NCBI RefSeq assembly: GCF_029223185.1
Contig: NZ_JARHUG010000017.1
Location: 1 to 64,000 of the forward strand
Length of the DNA: 64,000 nt
Source of the DNA: Aliiglaciecola sp. CAU 1673
GTDB taxonomy: Bacteria > Pseudomonadota > Gammaproteobacteria > Enterobacterales > Alteromonadaceae
Reading direction: 5' to 3'
Shown: positions 18,584-28,269 of the stretch, piece after piece
How positions within the stretch are numbered: position 1 is the stretch's first letter
Layout: every line of letters begins with the position of its first letter
Notes under the pieces: generated by a model
What the model saw: only the letters and a program-made list of their open reading frames with translations
Told to the model about the DNA's origin: nothing
Databases searched by the model: none
Translations under genes and position numbers: made by a program

Positions 18584-19929
18584 GCCATGCTCCAAAGTTG
18601 AAAAGTAAGGTAACTTCGCCATGGTGCTATTTGTGAAGCATCTACAACATACTTGTTTAATTGCTTCTTGATCACCAAGTCGGTATCCAACCAAATATCT
18701 GGATGCGACTGGCCGCGCATTTGCATGTAACTCAAGGTCCAGGGACCGATGCCTTTTAGCGCCAAAATATCCTGTAAATTTTCTGGCTCACCATGCGCAT
18801 GCCAGTAGGCGGCAAATCGCTGAAGTGCTTCCCGGCGACTACCTGGCATCTTCAAAAATGCTAGATCAGATTGCGCAACAGCCGACGGGGTTGGGAACAG
18901 CCGACCTCTGGAATGCGTTTCACCCAATGCTACAACAAGCTGTGTGACCAGCTTAATGGCCGCGGTGACAGACACCTGCTGCCCCAATATGGCCCTGCAA
19001 CCTGCTTCAAAACTATGCCACACACCCGGCAAACGAAGTCCCTGCACCAGCTTGTCTTCAGGCACGCCGCTGGCCACCAGGCGCTCACCAATCAACATAC
19101 TGTCAGCGTCTAAATCCAACACCCGGCGGATCTCATCAATTACCGCCTTAAGCTGACTGAGATCGCTGAGTTCAAGCTCGACTTCAAAACCATGACGCTC
19201 AGGTCGATGCCGGGCAATAAAATAACCCTCACAGCTGGCCAAACGGAATGTACGTGCATAGCTGTTATCAGTGACCCACTCCATACTCTCAATGGCCCGG
19301 GCCGCAAGAAACTGGCGAAGTTCAGGCCAGGCATAGGGCGGACGATAAGCCAGATGCAAAGATAAGGGCGCATCGTGCTTGCTATTGACCTGGCGGATTT
19401 GTTTCGGGGACAGCCCGAGATATTGTTTGAAGTTATCCTGCAACCGACGGGCAGATTGAAATCCTGCAGCCAAAGCCACCTCTTCCACATTCAGACGCGA
19501 CTCGTGCAACAGTTGTTTGGCAAATAACAATTGCTGGAACAATTGGTAACGCTTGGGCGCCAGTCCCACGTGTAGGTTGAACAACTTACGCAAATATCTG
19601 TCGCTGACCCCCAGCTTTTCACTTATTTGTTCAAGACTCAGATGCGGATACTCCCGCAAGAGCTTAAGGGCCCGCTCAACCGTGGTGTCGACCCCTTTCC
19701 AGGCAAATGAGTGGGGCGAACTGTCCGGGCGACAACGCAAACAAGGTCGATACCCCGCATCCATGGCTTGTTCTGCCATTGGGAAATATTCAACGTTCTC
19801 TTCCTTTGGCAAAGTAGCAGGACAAATGGTCCGACAAAAAATCCCCGTGGTCTTCACAGCAATAAAAAACTGGCCGTCAAAACGTCTGTCCCGTGAAAGT
19901 CTTGCCTGTTGATGCGTCTCTGTGGTCAT
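18580..19929 (-). CDS. Ada-type regulator fused to AlkA 3-methyladenine glycosylase
   Basis: A 449-residue multidomain repair protein. Residues 1-75 match the Ada zinc domain with FCRTIC (C32, C36) and CLRC (C63, C66); C32 corresponds to the methyl-phosphotriester acceptor. An AraC-type DNA-binding domain follows (about 80-180), then an AlkA N-terminal domain and a HhH-GPD glycosylase (about 190-449) with LKGIGPWT and an aspartate in WLDTDLVIKK at the catalytic place. It should sense methylated phosphates, activate genes and excise alkylated bases. Two in-frame ATGs lie close together; 19929 is chosen because GGGA lies 6 bases before it. Such fusions are known in other bacteria. Genes downstream overlap by ATGA. 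Confidence 0.93.
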   Translation of the reverse strand: MTTETHQQARLSRDRRFDGQFFIAVKTTGIFCRTICPATLPKEENVEYFPMAEQAMDAGYRPCLRCRPDSSPHSFAWKGVDTTVERALKLLREYPHLSLEQISEKLGVSDRYLRKLFNLHVGLAPKRYQLFQQLLFAKQLLHESRLNVEEVALAAGFQSARRLQDNFKQYLGLSPKQIRQVNSKHDAPLSLHLAYRPPYAWPELRQFLAARAIESMEWVTDNSYARTFRLASCEGYFIARHRPERHGFEVELELSDLSQLKAVIDEIRRVLDLDADSMLIGERLVASGVPEDKLVQGLRLPGVWHSFEAGCRAILGQQVSVTAAIKLVTQLVVALGETHSRGRLFPTPSAVAQSDLAFLKMPGSRREALQRFAAYWHAHGEPENLQDILALKGIGPWTLSYMQMRGQSHPDIWLDTDLVIKKQLNKYVVDASQIAPWRSYLTFQLWSMA

Positions 19930-20087
19930 GGGCATTCCCGATAAAATGGAACTTGATTGTAGCGACTCTGGAAAGGAATACACGATGAAAACGGAACTGA
20001 AGTTATTATTGCTTTGCCCGCTGTCCGGCCGATGACTTTGCGATGGCGCCTGATACAATACGCGCACCGAAATAGACACTAGAAACT

Positions 20088-21239
20088 ATGCGCGCGTTTG
20101 TACTGACATTGTTGTTATTGGCACCATTAATGGTGAAAGCTCAGGAAAACTGGCTTGGTGCTTATGCTGAAGATGTAAAAAAGGCAGCCAAACAACAACA
20201 GCTCCCCGGTTATGCCTTTGCTTATGTGAATGTCGGTAAAAAAGACCAGATTTTTCAGTACGGTAAAACCAAAAAAGATGGCCATGCCATTAACCCGGAT
20301 ACGTTATTTCGTCTGGCCTCAGTATCAAAAACGTTCACTGGTGTATTGACTGCAAAACTCGCCGAGCAAGGTCAGCTTAATCTAAAGCAGCCTCTGTCCA
20401 AGCTGGTCCCTGGCTATCCCTTCGATCCGAAACTCGCCAATAGCATGACCCTGGAACACATCCTCAGCCAATCCAGCGGCTATATGCCCAACGCCTTTGA
20501 TAATCTGATTGAAGCAAACTACTCAGTGGACAGGGTCATGCAGCAATTGGCCGGGCTGAAACCTATCTGCTCACCAGGTCAGTGTTATACCTATCAGAAT
20601 GCGCTGTTCGGTGCCGTAGAGCAGGGCATGTATAGTGGTCTTAAGCGCAATTATGCCCAGTTGCTTAGCGAACAATTCCTTAAACCATTATCGATAAAAC
20701 GCATCAATGTCGGCCGCGATGCTCTGATAAAAGATAATAACTGGGCAGAGCCCCATGTATTGATTGGCCCCAAGCAGTGGAAGAAAGTGGCCGTATCTGA
20801 GGACTATTATCGCTTTGCGCCTGCGGCCGGGGTGAATGCTTCGGTGCGAGACATGACCACCTGGTTAAAACTGCTGCTTGGGCAATATCCCCATGTGCTC
20901 TCCGGTCACAGCATTGAACAAGTCTTGCAACCCCGCACGAAAACACGAAAAGAGCTGTATCGCCGCCACTGGCGTGGACACCTTAAAGATGCCCACTACG
21001 GTTTGGGATGGCGTATCTATGATTTTGAAGGGGAGCGCCTTGCCTACCACAGCGGCTGGGTTAAAGGCTATCGCGCCGATATCGGTTTCGCCCCTAAATA
21101 TAATGCTGGTTATGTGTTTCTAATGAATGCAGAGTCCAACCTGATGAATGAGATCAGCGTGGATTTCTGGACCCGCTTCTTTGAGCAGCAACGCTTGCAG
21201 GCGAAGAAAAACGGTAAGAAGCAGAATACCGGAAAATAG
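20088..21239 (+). CDS. Secreted serine hydrolase of the beta-lactamase/penicillin-binding family
   Basis: A 383-residue protein with a signal peptide ending near AQE. The SxxK motif is SVSK (S78, K81), followed by a YQN (Y-x-N) motif and HSGWVKGYRAD near the C-terminus where KTG-like motifs normally lie. The HSG form is typical of class C-like esterases and peptidases (EstB group) rather than of confirmed beta-lactamases, so antibiotic resistance should not be assumed. The C-terminus is Lys-rich. It is a single gene, convergent with speA. Confidence 0.87.
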   Translation: MRAFVLTLLLLAPLMVKAQENWLGAYAEDVKKAAKQQQLPGYAFAYVNVGKKDQIFQYGKTKKDGHAINPDTLFRLASVSKTFTGVLTAKLAEQGQLNLKQPLSKLVPGYPFDPKLANSMTLEHILSQSSGYMPNAFDNLIEANYSVDRVMQQLAGLKPICSPGQCYTYQNALFGAVEQGMYSGLKRNYAQLLSEQFLKPLSIKRINVGRDALIKDNNWAEPHVLIGPKQWKKVAVSEDYYRFAPAAGVNASVRDMTTWLKLLLGQYPHVLSGHSIEQVLQPRTKTRKELYRRHWRGHLKDAHYGLGWRIYDFEGERLAYHSGWVKGYRADIGFAPKYNAGYVFLMNAESNLMNEISVDFWTRFFEQQRLQAKKNGKKQNTGK

Positions 21240-21255
21240 AAGCCAGAAAATCAAA

Positions 21256-21273
21256 CGGGGCCGATCGGCCCCG
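21256..21273 (-). terminator. Palindromic hairpin between serine hydrolase and speA
   Basis: An 18-base perfect palindrome (CGGGGCCG joined to CGGCCCCG around AT) sits between two convergent genes. On the minus strand it is followed by GTTTGATTTT, so it best serves speA; on the plus strand the following CTTGTGTTT is weaker. It may act on both sides. Confidence 0.65.
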
Positions 21274-21291
21274 CTTGTGTTTCATGAATAC

Positions 21292-23208
21292 CTATTTGGT
21301 ATGTTTCAAATAGGTGTAGCCATGCAGACAGTTTTCATAGAAGTCCGTCCATTTCACCCCTTCGCGCGGCTTGATGGCGCCGGCCGCCACATGACGGTCG
21401 ATCACACGCTTGACGTTCTGCGCCATGGAAGACGGGTTATATTGCATAATCGACAGCACGCTGCTGACCGATGAGCCGTTGACCACTTCTTCAATGTAGA
21501 AATCTTCCGGATCATCATCGTCGGAGAAGATGTGCACTTCGTTCAGACGCCCGAACAGATTATGCATGTCCCCCATCACGTCCTGGTAAGCGCCGGTCAG
21601 GAACATACCAATGTAGTAGTCCTCGCCGGGTTGCAATGGGTGCATAGGCAACACATCGGTAATACCGTCTTCACCAACAAACTGGTCAATCTTGCCATCA
21701 CTGTCACAGGTGATATCTACCAATGAGCAGTTTACGGTTGGGCGCTCATTCATGCGGGTAATAGGCACCACCGGCAACACCTGATCGATAGCCCAGGTAT
21801 CCGCAGCCGACTGGAAGATAGAGAAGTTACACAGGTACTGTGACGACAGGTTGTAGTCCAGTTCCTTAAGCTCTTCCGGTACAAACTCCTCGTTTTTCAG
21901 GCGTGGCTGCAGGCGCGACATAATCTGCCAGTACAGGGTTTCGATCTTGGCCAGCTCGGTCAGGGAAATAACGCTCAACTTGAATGCGTTCAACGCTTGC
22001 TCTTTCCACTGCGAAGCATCATTGAAGATTTCCTGGACATTGTCGCTGTCATCCATGGTGTCATGCAGGTCGCGCATATTGTCCACCAACACATGCTCAC
22101 CTTCCTCGGCTGTGGTATCAAAAGCTGCCGCAGCGGGTTTAATCTCGCCGACAATCTGGGTGATTACACAGCTGTGGTGGGCAGTAATAAAACGGCCACT
22201 TTCACTGACCAGATTCGGGTGAGGCACACCTTCCTGCTCACAGACTTCTTTCATCCCGTAAACCACGTCAGCGACATATTCCTGCAGGTTATAGTTACGG
22301 GAAGAGTCATTGGTGGACTGACTGCCGTCATAGTCGATACCCAGGCCACCGCCGACATCCACGTATTCCAGTTCAACGCCCATGTGACGAAGCTCCGCGT
22401 ATATGCGACCACCTTCGCCAATGGCATCTTTCACTGAGCGGATATCGGTCAGCTGACTGCCGATATGGAAATGCAGCAATTTCAGGCAATGAGCCATGCC
22501 ATGCTCTTCCAGGTAACGGGTGGCGTTAATGATTTCTGCGATCGTCAGACCAAACTTGGCGCGATCGCCGCCAGAGCTTTCCCATTTGCCACGGCCTTTG
22601 ACGGTGATTTTTGAGCGCACGCCAATCAGCGGATCGATATCCAGCTCTTTGGCAATCTTGACCAAAGACAACAGCTCGGAGTACTTCTCAACCACCACAA
22701 AAATCTTGCGACCCAGCTTTCGTCCGAGCAACGCCAGACGCATAAACTCTTCGTCTTTGTAGCCATTGAGTATGGTCAGGGCATGTTCGTTGGTGTTATA
22801 GGCCAGAACGGTCAGCAGCTCGGCCTTGGAGCCCGCTTCCAAACCATAGTTGAAGGCCTCACCGGCATCGGCAATCTCTTCAACGACTTCGCGCATCTGG
22901 TTAACTTTAACCGGATACACACCCATATAGTTGCCTTGATATTCGGCTTCTTCAATCTTCTGACGGAATGTCTGATTCAGTTCCGCCACCTGAGAGCGCA
23001 GAATATCGTGGAAACGCACCACCACGGGGAACTGGATCCCTTCTAACTTGATTTCTTCGATAACGGATTTGAAATCTATGCGCACTTGCGGATTGCCCGG
23101 TACCGGGGTGATATGCAAGTTGCCATTGGCGCCGATCTCAAAATAGCCAGCGCCCCAACGATTTACGCGGTAAACGCGCTCCGCATCTTCAATGGTCCAA
23201 TCTGCCAA
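21292..23208 (-). CDS. speA: Biosynthetic arginine decarboxylase
   Basis: PLP enzyme turning arginine into agmatine, the first step of the ADC route to putrescine. Length is 638 residues, normal for the SpeA family. The PLP lysine is K101 in MGVYPVKVNQ. Other family stretches include DVGGGLGIDYDGS and VSESGRFITAHH. The start is a TTG with GGGAG 7 bases upstream. It lies 90 bases downstream of speB on the same strand, so both steps to putrescine are likely cotranscribed, with speB first. A small stem lies in the 90-base gap (23231-23249) but has no T run. Confidence 0.97.
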   Translation of the reverse strand: MADWTIEDAERVYRVNRWGAGYFEIGANGNLHITPVPGNPQVRIDFKSVIEEIKLEGIQFPVVVRFHDILRSQVAELNQTFRQKIEEAEYQGNYMGVYPVKVNQMREVVEEIADAGEAFNYGLEAGSKAELLTVLAYNTNEHALTILNGYKDEEFMRLALLGRKLGRKIFVVVEKYSELLSLVKIAKELDIDPLIGVRSKITVKGRGKWESSGGDRAKFGLTIAEIINATRYLEEHGMAHCLKLLHFHIGSQLTDIRSVKDAIGEGGRIYAELRHMGVELEYVDVGGGLGIDYDGSQSTNDSSRNYNLQEYVADVVYGMKEVCEQEGVPHPNLVSESGRFITAHHSCVITQIVGEIKPAAAAFDTTAEEGEHVLVDNMRDLHDTMDDSDNVQEIFNDASQWKEQALNAFKLSVISLTELAKIETLYWQIMSRLQPRLKNEEFVPEELKELDYNLSSQYLCNFSIFQSAADTWAIDQVLPVVPITRMNERPTVNCSLVDITCDSDGKIDQFVGEDGITDVLPMHPLQPGEDYYIGMFLTGAYQDVMGDMHNLFGRLNEVHIFSDDDDPEDFYIEEVVNGSSVSSVLSIMQYNPSSMAQNVKRVIDRHVAAGAIKPREGVKWTDFYENCLHGYTYLKHTK

Positions 23209-23298
23209 GGTGTTTCTCCCTCAGGTCGAGTCTCAAGTTTTTGCTTGAGCTTAGTACAACAAGATCAGAAGTGCTTACGCCCTTCCGCGAGCAGGCCC

Positions 23299-24210
23299 TC
23301 AGGCCGGTTTTTGCGTCAGACACAGGATCAGCTCGCGCACCACCTTGGCAGCAAACACTGAACTATTGCCTGAAGAATCAATTTCTGGTGACAACTCCAC
23401 CACATCACAGCCTACAAAGTTTTTCTGCGACAGTAACTTAACCAACTTGATAAAGGAGTGGAAATCCTCACCGCCAGGCTCTGGCGTGCCGGTGCCCGGC
23501 AAAAAGCTGGGATCAAAGTAATCCAGATCCAATGTCAGGTAGACGGGCCTGTCTGCAGCGATAGCGCGCACATCCTCAAGGAAGGATTCTCTGGATGTGC
23601 GAATGGTGCTGTTGGCATGCATCCACTGATATTCCTCCTTGGTACCAGAGCGAATACCGTATTGAATCAACTGATGACCCGGTCCGAAGTGGTCCAGCGC
23701 CCGGCGGATAATGGAGGCATGGGAAAAATGATAGCCCTGATAGCCGTCGCGCAGGTCCGCATGGGCATCCAGATGAATCAGCACCAGATCAGGATATTGC
23801 TGCAGGTATTTCTTGATTGGCGCATACGAAATGGAGTGCTCGCCACCAAAGGTCATCACCTTGATGCCCTGCTTAACCAAATCCACCCCGCCAAACAAGC
23901 GCTCAAAATCGTCAGTTGCACTTTGCCACTGCTGTTCAATATCGTCGCTGTTGCCCAGAGATAAATTGCCGAGATCGACAAAACGGCTCTGTTCCAGATC
24001 CTGATCCAGATAGGGAGAATAGCTTTCAATGTCTTCAGATACATCGCGCAGGGCGTCCGGACCGTTGCGAGTGCCTTTACGAAAGCAGGCGGTACCGTCA
24101 AAACCAAAGCCAATCAAATGCAGCGCATTGTCTTGAACAGCACGACTATCCATCGCCATATGGTAGACAGTGGTGGGTGCCTCTAAGGCGATTGCATTAG
24201 CGCTGGACAT
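23299..24210 (-). CDS. speB: Agmatinase (ureohydrolase family)
   Basis: Hydrolyses agmatine to putrescine and urea. The 303-residue protein shows the manganese-binding motifs of the arginase/agmatinase family: GGEHS, HLDAHADLRD and LDLDYFDPSF, followed by PGTGTPEPGG. The start at 24210 has GGAG upstream; a 20-residue longer frame does not. Pairing with speA on the same strand supports agmatinase rather than arginase or formiminoglutamase. Confidence 0.95.
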   Translation of the reverse strand: MSSANAIALEAPTTVYHMAMDSRAVQDNALHLIGFGFDGTACFRKGTRNGPDALRDVSEDIESYSPYLDQDLEQSRFVDLGNLSLGNSDDIEQQWQSATDDFERLFGGVDLVKQGIKVMTFGGEHSISYAPIKKYLQQYPDLVLIHLDAHADLRDGYQGYHFSHASIIRRALDHFGPGHQLIQYGIRSGTKEEYQWMHANSTIRTSRESFLEDVRAIAADRPVYLTLDLDYFDPSFLPGTGTPEPGGEDFHSFIKLVKLLSQKNFVGCDVVELSPEIDSSGNSSVFAAKVVRELILCLTQKPA

Positions 24211-24352
24211 GGATTTCTCCTTCGCGACAAAAAATGGGCCGACATTATAAAGAAACTGATGGCATTTCACTCATATTTTCTTCAATAACACCGAGATTCC
24301 TTCTAATACCCTGTCAGCCACCAAAACGGACCAGTTTTCAAACGCATATCCT

Positions 24353-24383
24353 TTGCTTTTTAATCGGGCAATGCCATTATAAC
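24353..24383 (+). promoter_or_regulatory. Candidate sigma-70 promoter of the lptM-lysA operon
   Basis: TTGCTT (24353-24358) is followed after 18 bases by TTATAA (24377-24382), placing transcription start about 25 bases before the lptM GTG. The match is moderate and position-based. The whole 203-base gap between speB and lptM is otherwise without clear features. Confidence 0.35.
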
Positions 24384-24413
24384 GGGTCAAAATAGACGGG
24401 TTCGGGAGTATAG

Positions 24414-24569
24414 GTGAAGGGGTTAAAACTCGCCGCAATTATGCTGGCTTTGTTATTGTCGGCATGTGGAAACCGGGGCAACTTGTACTTACCACCGGCA
24501 GAGCAAAACGCCACTGCCACAAAGGCATCGGCAGACCCTCAGCCACAAGCGTCCCAAGAGCAACAATAG
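24414..24569 (+). CDS. lptM: LPS assembly chaperone lipoprotein LptM (YifL)
   Basis: A 51-residue lipoprotein, short enough to be missed by automatic calling. It has a GTG start with GGAG 5 bases upstream, a hydrophobic leader ending in LLSAC with the lipidated Cys, then the family motif GNRGNLYLPP and a hydrophilic Ala/Gln-rich tail. In E. coli LptM helps the LptDE translocon mature at the outer membrane, and yifL lies just before dapF. Here lysA sits between them. The lptM stop is immediately followed by the lysA ATG. Confidence 0.88.
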   Translation: MKGLKLAAIMLALLLSACGNRGNLYLPPAEQNATATKASADPQPQASQEQQ

Positions 24570-25820
24570 ATGGACCATTTCACCTATCAGCAGCAACATC
24601 TTTATGCCGAAGCGGTGCCGGTTACCGACATAGCCGCAAAATATGGCACCCCTTGCTATGTCTATTCCCGCGCCACCATAGAGCGTCACTGGCATGCTTT
24701 TGACCGCGCTGCTGGTGATCACCCTCATCTGATTTGCTATGCGGTAAAGGCCAATTCCAATATCGGTGTGCTCAGCATTTTGGCCAAACTAGGATCCGGC
24801 TTTGACATCGTTTCAATGGGCGAGTTGGCGCGTGTTTTAGAAGCAAGGGGAGACCCAGGCAAAGTGGTGTTTTCCGGTGTTGCCAAAACCGAAACAGAAA
24901 TCGCTTTTGCCCTCAAGCAAGGGATTAAATGCTTTAACGTCGAGTCTCCCTCTGAACTTAAACGCATCAATAAAGTAGCCGCCGAGCTGGGTACTCAAGC
25001 CCCCATATCCCTGCGTGTAAACCCGGATGTGGATGCTAAAACCCATCCTTATATTTCCACCGGTTTGAAAGCCAACAAGTTTGGTATCGAGAGAGAACTG
25101 GCGGTGGCCGTCTATCTCGAGGCGGCAGCCATGAGCAACCTCAATATCGTCGGCATTGATTGCCATATTGGCTCGCAGCTGACCGACAGTACTCCCTTCG
25201 TAGATGCACTGGACAGGTTACTGTTGCTGATTGATGAACTGGAATCCCATGGTATTAAAATACAACATTTGGATGTCGGTGGTGGCTTAGGCGTGACCTA
25301 TAAAGACGAGACGCCGCCCCTACCAGACGCCTATGTGCAGGCGTTAATGACCCGCCTGAGAGGACGCCGGCAGCTGGAACTTTTGTTTGAACCCGGACGG
25401 GCCATTATGGCCAACGCTGGCATCCTGCTGACCAAAGTGGAATTTATCAAACAAGGGGCGCAGAAAAACTTTGCGCTGGTGGATGCCGGGATGAATGATC
25501 TTATTCGCCCGGCACTGTATTCTGCATGGATGAATATTATCCAAACAGATCAACGTCTGTCGCGCCAAAGCGCCACTTATGACGTGGTAGGACCGGTATG
25601 TGAAACCGGTGATTTCCTTGGCAAAGACAGAGAACTGGCCATTGCCGAAGGCGATCTGCTGGCGGTACGTAGCGCCGGTGCCTATGGCTTTACCATGGCC
25701 TCTAATTACAACAGCCGTTGCCGACCTGCGGAACTGCTGGTGGATGGCGACCAGGTTCATGTGGTGCGGGAAAGAGAAACTTTAGCCGATTTATGGCGGG
25801 GCGAGCACAAGCTCCCCTAA
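24570..25820 (+). CDS. lysA: Diaminopimelate decarboxylase
   Basis: PLP enzyme of the alanine racemase fold that converts meso-diaminopimelate to lysine, the last step of the pathway. The 416-residue length is normal. The PLP lysine is K60 in [23 protein letters not shown] and [11 protein letters not shown] are phosphate-binding and family stretches, and PVCETGDF supplies the second-subunit cysteine. It begins at the base after the lptM stop and precedes dapF by 16 bases, so consecutive enzymes of the pathway are encoded together. Confidence 0.97.
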   Translation: MDHFTYQQQHLYAEAVPVTDIAAKYGTPCYVYSRATIERHWHAFDRAAGDHPHLICYAVKANSNIGVLSILAKLGSGFDIVSMGELARVLEARGDPGKVVFSGVAKTETEIAFALKQGIKCFNVESPSELKRINKVAAELGTQAPISLRVNPDVDAKTHPYISTGLKANKFGIERELAVAVYLEAAAMSNLNIVGIDCHIGSQLTDSTPFVDALDRLLLLIDELESHGIKIQHLDVGGGLGVTYKDETPPLPDAYVQALMTRLRGRRQLELLFEPGRAIMANAGILLTKVEFIKQGAQKNFALVDAGMNDLIRPALYSAWMNIIQTDQRLSRQSATYDVVGPVCETGDFLGKDRELAIAEGDLLAVRSAGAYGFTMASNYNSRCRPAELLVDGDQVHVVRERETLADLWRGEHKLP

Positions 25821-25836
25821 ACGGCCGGGAATAACA

Positions 25837-26676
25837 GTGGTACCGATGCAGATTCAGTTTTCAAAAATGCATGGATTGGGGAACGACTTCCTGGTCATCG
25901 ATAACGTGACCCAGAATGTTTTCTTCTCCAAGGAAAAAATCCAGCAACTGGCGGATCGCAATTTCGGTATTGGTTTCGATCAGTTGTTAATGGTTGAGCC
26001 CCCCTACGATCCCGATCAGGATTTCCACTACCGGATTTTTAATGCCGATGGCACCGAAGTCTCCCAATGTGGCAATGGTGCCCGTTGTTTCGCGCGCTTC
26101 GTGCGTATGAAGGGACTGACCAACCGCAACAAGATAGTGGTAGGAACGCGTTCAGGGCGCATGGTGCTGTATCTGGAAAAAGATGGGCAAGTCACCGTCA
26201 ATATGGGCAGGCCCGACTTTGAACCGGCGCAAATTCCGCTTAAAGCCAATAAAGAAGAAGCCACCTATATTATCCGTGCAGAAGATCACACTGTCTTTTG
26301 TGGCGCCGTGTCCATGGGCAATCCCCATTGCGTGATTGAAGTAGATGATATCGACACCGCGCCGGTTGAGACCCTCGGTGCCCTACTGGTTCAGCATGAG
26401 CGCTTCCCGGAAGGGGCAAACATCGGTTTTATGCAGATTTTGTCGCCCGAACATATTAAACTTCGCGTCTTCGAACGAGGCGCTGGAGAGACCCTGGCAT
26501 GTGGCAGTGGCGCCTGTGCGGCCGCAGTGGTCGGTCAAATTTGGAACAAACTGGGTAAGGAAGTGCGGGTAGATTTACCCGGCGGCACACTCAATATTCG
26601 CTGGCAGGGAAGAGATAAAGTTGTGAAAATGACCGGACCGGCTGAGCATGTATTCGATGGAACATTGAGTCTATGA
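25837..26676 (+). CDS. dapF: Diaminopimelate epimerase
   Basis: Interconverts LL- and meso-diaminopimelate for peptidoglycan and lysine. Two catalytic cysteines are present, C78 in QCGNGARC and a second in ACGSGACA. The start is ambiguous: GTG at 25837 has GGGA 6 bases upstream, while ATG at 25846 gives the canonical [14 protein letters not shown] beginning; the proteins differ by three residues (279 or 276). The stop overlaps the next gene by ATGA. Confidence 0.97.
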   Translation: MVPMQIQFSKMHGLGNDFLVIDNVTQNVFFSKEKIQQLADRNFGIGFDQLLMVEPPYDPDQDFHYRIFNADGTEVSQCGNGARCFARFVRMKGLTNRNKIVVGTRSGRMVLYLEKDGQVTVNMGRPDFEPAQIPLKANKEEATYIIRAEDHTVFCGAVSMGNPHCVIEVDDIDTAPVETLGALLVQHERFPEGANIGFMQILSPEHIKLRVFERGAGETLACGSGACAAAVVGQIWNKLGKEVRVDLPGGTLNIRWQGRDKVVKMTGPAEHVFDGTLSL

Positions 26677-27359
26677 GCGACATATCCCGACAGGAAAAAA
26701 GCGAAGCGCTGGCAGACGACCAGCCGCTGGTCACGGCCGCTCAGGTTAAAGACTACCTGTTGGCTCACCCCAATTTCTTTGTTCATTACCCCGGCATTTT
26801 AGATAGCTTGCGCATTCCTCATGAAAAGAAGGGCTCGGTGTCATTGGTTGAACGCCAGGCCGAACAGCTGCGTGAGAAAGTCCGTCAGTTACAGCATCAA
26901 ATCAGCGAACTGATGGCCGTTGCTAAGCAAAACGAGCGCATCTATCGAATCTACGCCGATCTGAACTTACGCTTGTTTCGCTGCAAGACGCTGTTTGATG
27001 TGCGCACTACCCTGGAACAGGTGTTGCTGTATCAACTGGAACTGCAGGCAATCTCCCTTAAGTTGTTCGGATTCGAAGACGATTTGCCGGAAACCAACAA
27101 GCGCTTGCTGTTGGAAAAACGCTTCAATAACAATATTTATTACCTTGGTCGCTTAAGCAAAGAAGAGCAGGAGATGCTGTTCGGCAAGGCACATGTGGAA
27201 TCTGTGGCCATGATGCTGATTGGTGAGCGCGGTGAGATGGGCCTGCTGGCGGTGGCCAGTCGAGAGGCGCACCATTTCCATCCGGGCATGGATACCTTGC
27301 TGATTACCCAGTTGCAGAAGTTTTTGACCTTGGTGGTGCCACAACTGGCGGAGTATTAA
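26673..27359 (+). CDS. yigA: DUF484 family protein (YigA-like)
   Basis: A 228-residue cytoplasmic protein of the DUF484 family, which is GAF-like. The start of the conserved region is [20 protein letters not shown], followed by a short coiled segment ([21 protein letters not shown]) and a GAF-like domain. The biochemical role is not known. It is almost always found between dapF and xerC in gammaproteobacteria, as here, with ATGA overlap upstream and a one-base gap to xerC. Confidence 0.93.
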   Translation: MSDISRQEKSEALADDQPLVTAAQVKDYLLAHPNFFVHYPGILDSLRIPHEKKGSVSLVERQAEQLREKVRQLQHQISELMAVAKQNERIYRIYADLNLRLFRCKTLFDVRTTLEQVLLYQLELQAISLKLFGFEDDLPETNKRLLLEKRFNNNIYYLGRLSKEEQEMLFGKAHVESVAMMLIGERGEMGLLAVASREAHHFHPGMDTLLITQLQKFLTLVVPQLAEY

Positions 27360-27360
27360 G

Positions 27361-28269
27361 ATGTCATCGCCAGCCCTCTCAAAGCGGCTGGAAGCCTTCC
27401 TCGATCACCTACGCTACGAACGCAACCTGTCAGCCAAGACCCTGGAAACCTACGGTCGTCAGTTGGCAGAAGTATCACAGCAGCTGGATATATCCGATTG
27501 GTCAACATTGACCCCTGAGCATATTCGCCTTGTTCTCAATCAGGCCCGACGGGCAGGTCACAAACCCACCAGTATTGCCCTGCGATTATCCGCCTTGCGT
27601 GCCTTTTGCCGTTACCTGATGGAAATGGGACAACTCAAATCCAATCCCTGTGCCGGAATTCAAGCGCCAAAGCGCGGCAAGCCCCTGCCAAAGCAATTGC
27701 ATGTGGATGAGATGAGCCGGTTGCTGGAGTTTGATCTTGGCGACGATGTGTTAGCCATTCGCGATCGGGCCATGATGGAACTCACCTACGGTTGTGGTTT
27801 GCGATTAGCCGAGTTGACCGGGCTGGATGTCAAAGATCTACTCGACAATATCACTCAGCTCAGGGTCTGGGGTAAGGGTCGGAAAGAGCGACAACTGCCC
27901 ATCGGTAAGTTAGCCCGTGAATGGGTACAGAAGTGGCTGTCTGTGCGCCACCAGCTAGCTGAAACGGACGAGCGAGCGCTTTTTGTGAGCAAGCAACGCC
28001 AACGTATTACATCCAGACAAATCGCCAAACGCATGAAACTGTGGGCGGTCAAACAAGGGTTGAGCCAACCGGTCAATCCGCATAAATTGCGCCACTCTTT
28101 TGCGACTCATATACTGGAGTCCAGCGGTGATCTGCGTGCCGTTCAGGAACTGCTGGGTCATGCCAACCTCTCCACAACACAAATATACACGCATCTGGAC
28201 TTTCAACATTTGGCCCAGATTTATGATAAAGCCCATCCAAGAGCAAAGAAGAATAAAAATTCCTCATGA
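27361..28269 (+). CDS. xerC: Tyrosine recombinase XerC
   Basis: Site-specific recombinase that with XerD resolves chromosome dimers at dif. The 302-residue protein has an N-terminal SAM-like core-binding domain (about 1-100) and a catalytic domain with all active residues: R148, K172, H241, R244, H267 and nucleophile Y276 (TTQIYTHLD). Context between DUF484 and yigB matches XerC rather than an integron or phage integrase. The stop overlaps the next start by ATGA. Confidence 0.97.
   Translation: MSSPALSKRLEAFLDHLRYERNLSAKTLETYGRQLAEVSQQLDISDWSTLTPEHIRLVLNQARRAGHKPTSIALRLSALRAFCRYLMEMGQLKSNPCAGIQAPKRGKPLPKQLHVDEMSRLLEFDLGDDVLAIRDRAMMELTYGCGLRLAELTGLDVKDLLDNITQLRVWGKGRKERQLPIGKLAREWVQKWLSVRHQLAETDERALFVSKQRQRITSRQIAKRMKLWAVKQGLSQPVNPHKLRHSFATHILESSGDLRAVQELLGHANLSTTQIYTHLDFQHLAQIYDKAHPRAKKNKNSS

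Noticed and set aside
20088-21239. Beta-lactamase resistance gene
   Set aside because: The SxxK and HSG motifs fit the broader serine hydrolase group; there is no evidence for beta-lactam hydrolysis.
27361-28269. Tyrosine recombinase as sign of an integrative element
   Set aside because: Its place between DUF484 and yigB identifies housekeeping XerC; no attachment site repeats or phage genes are nearby.
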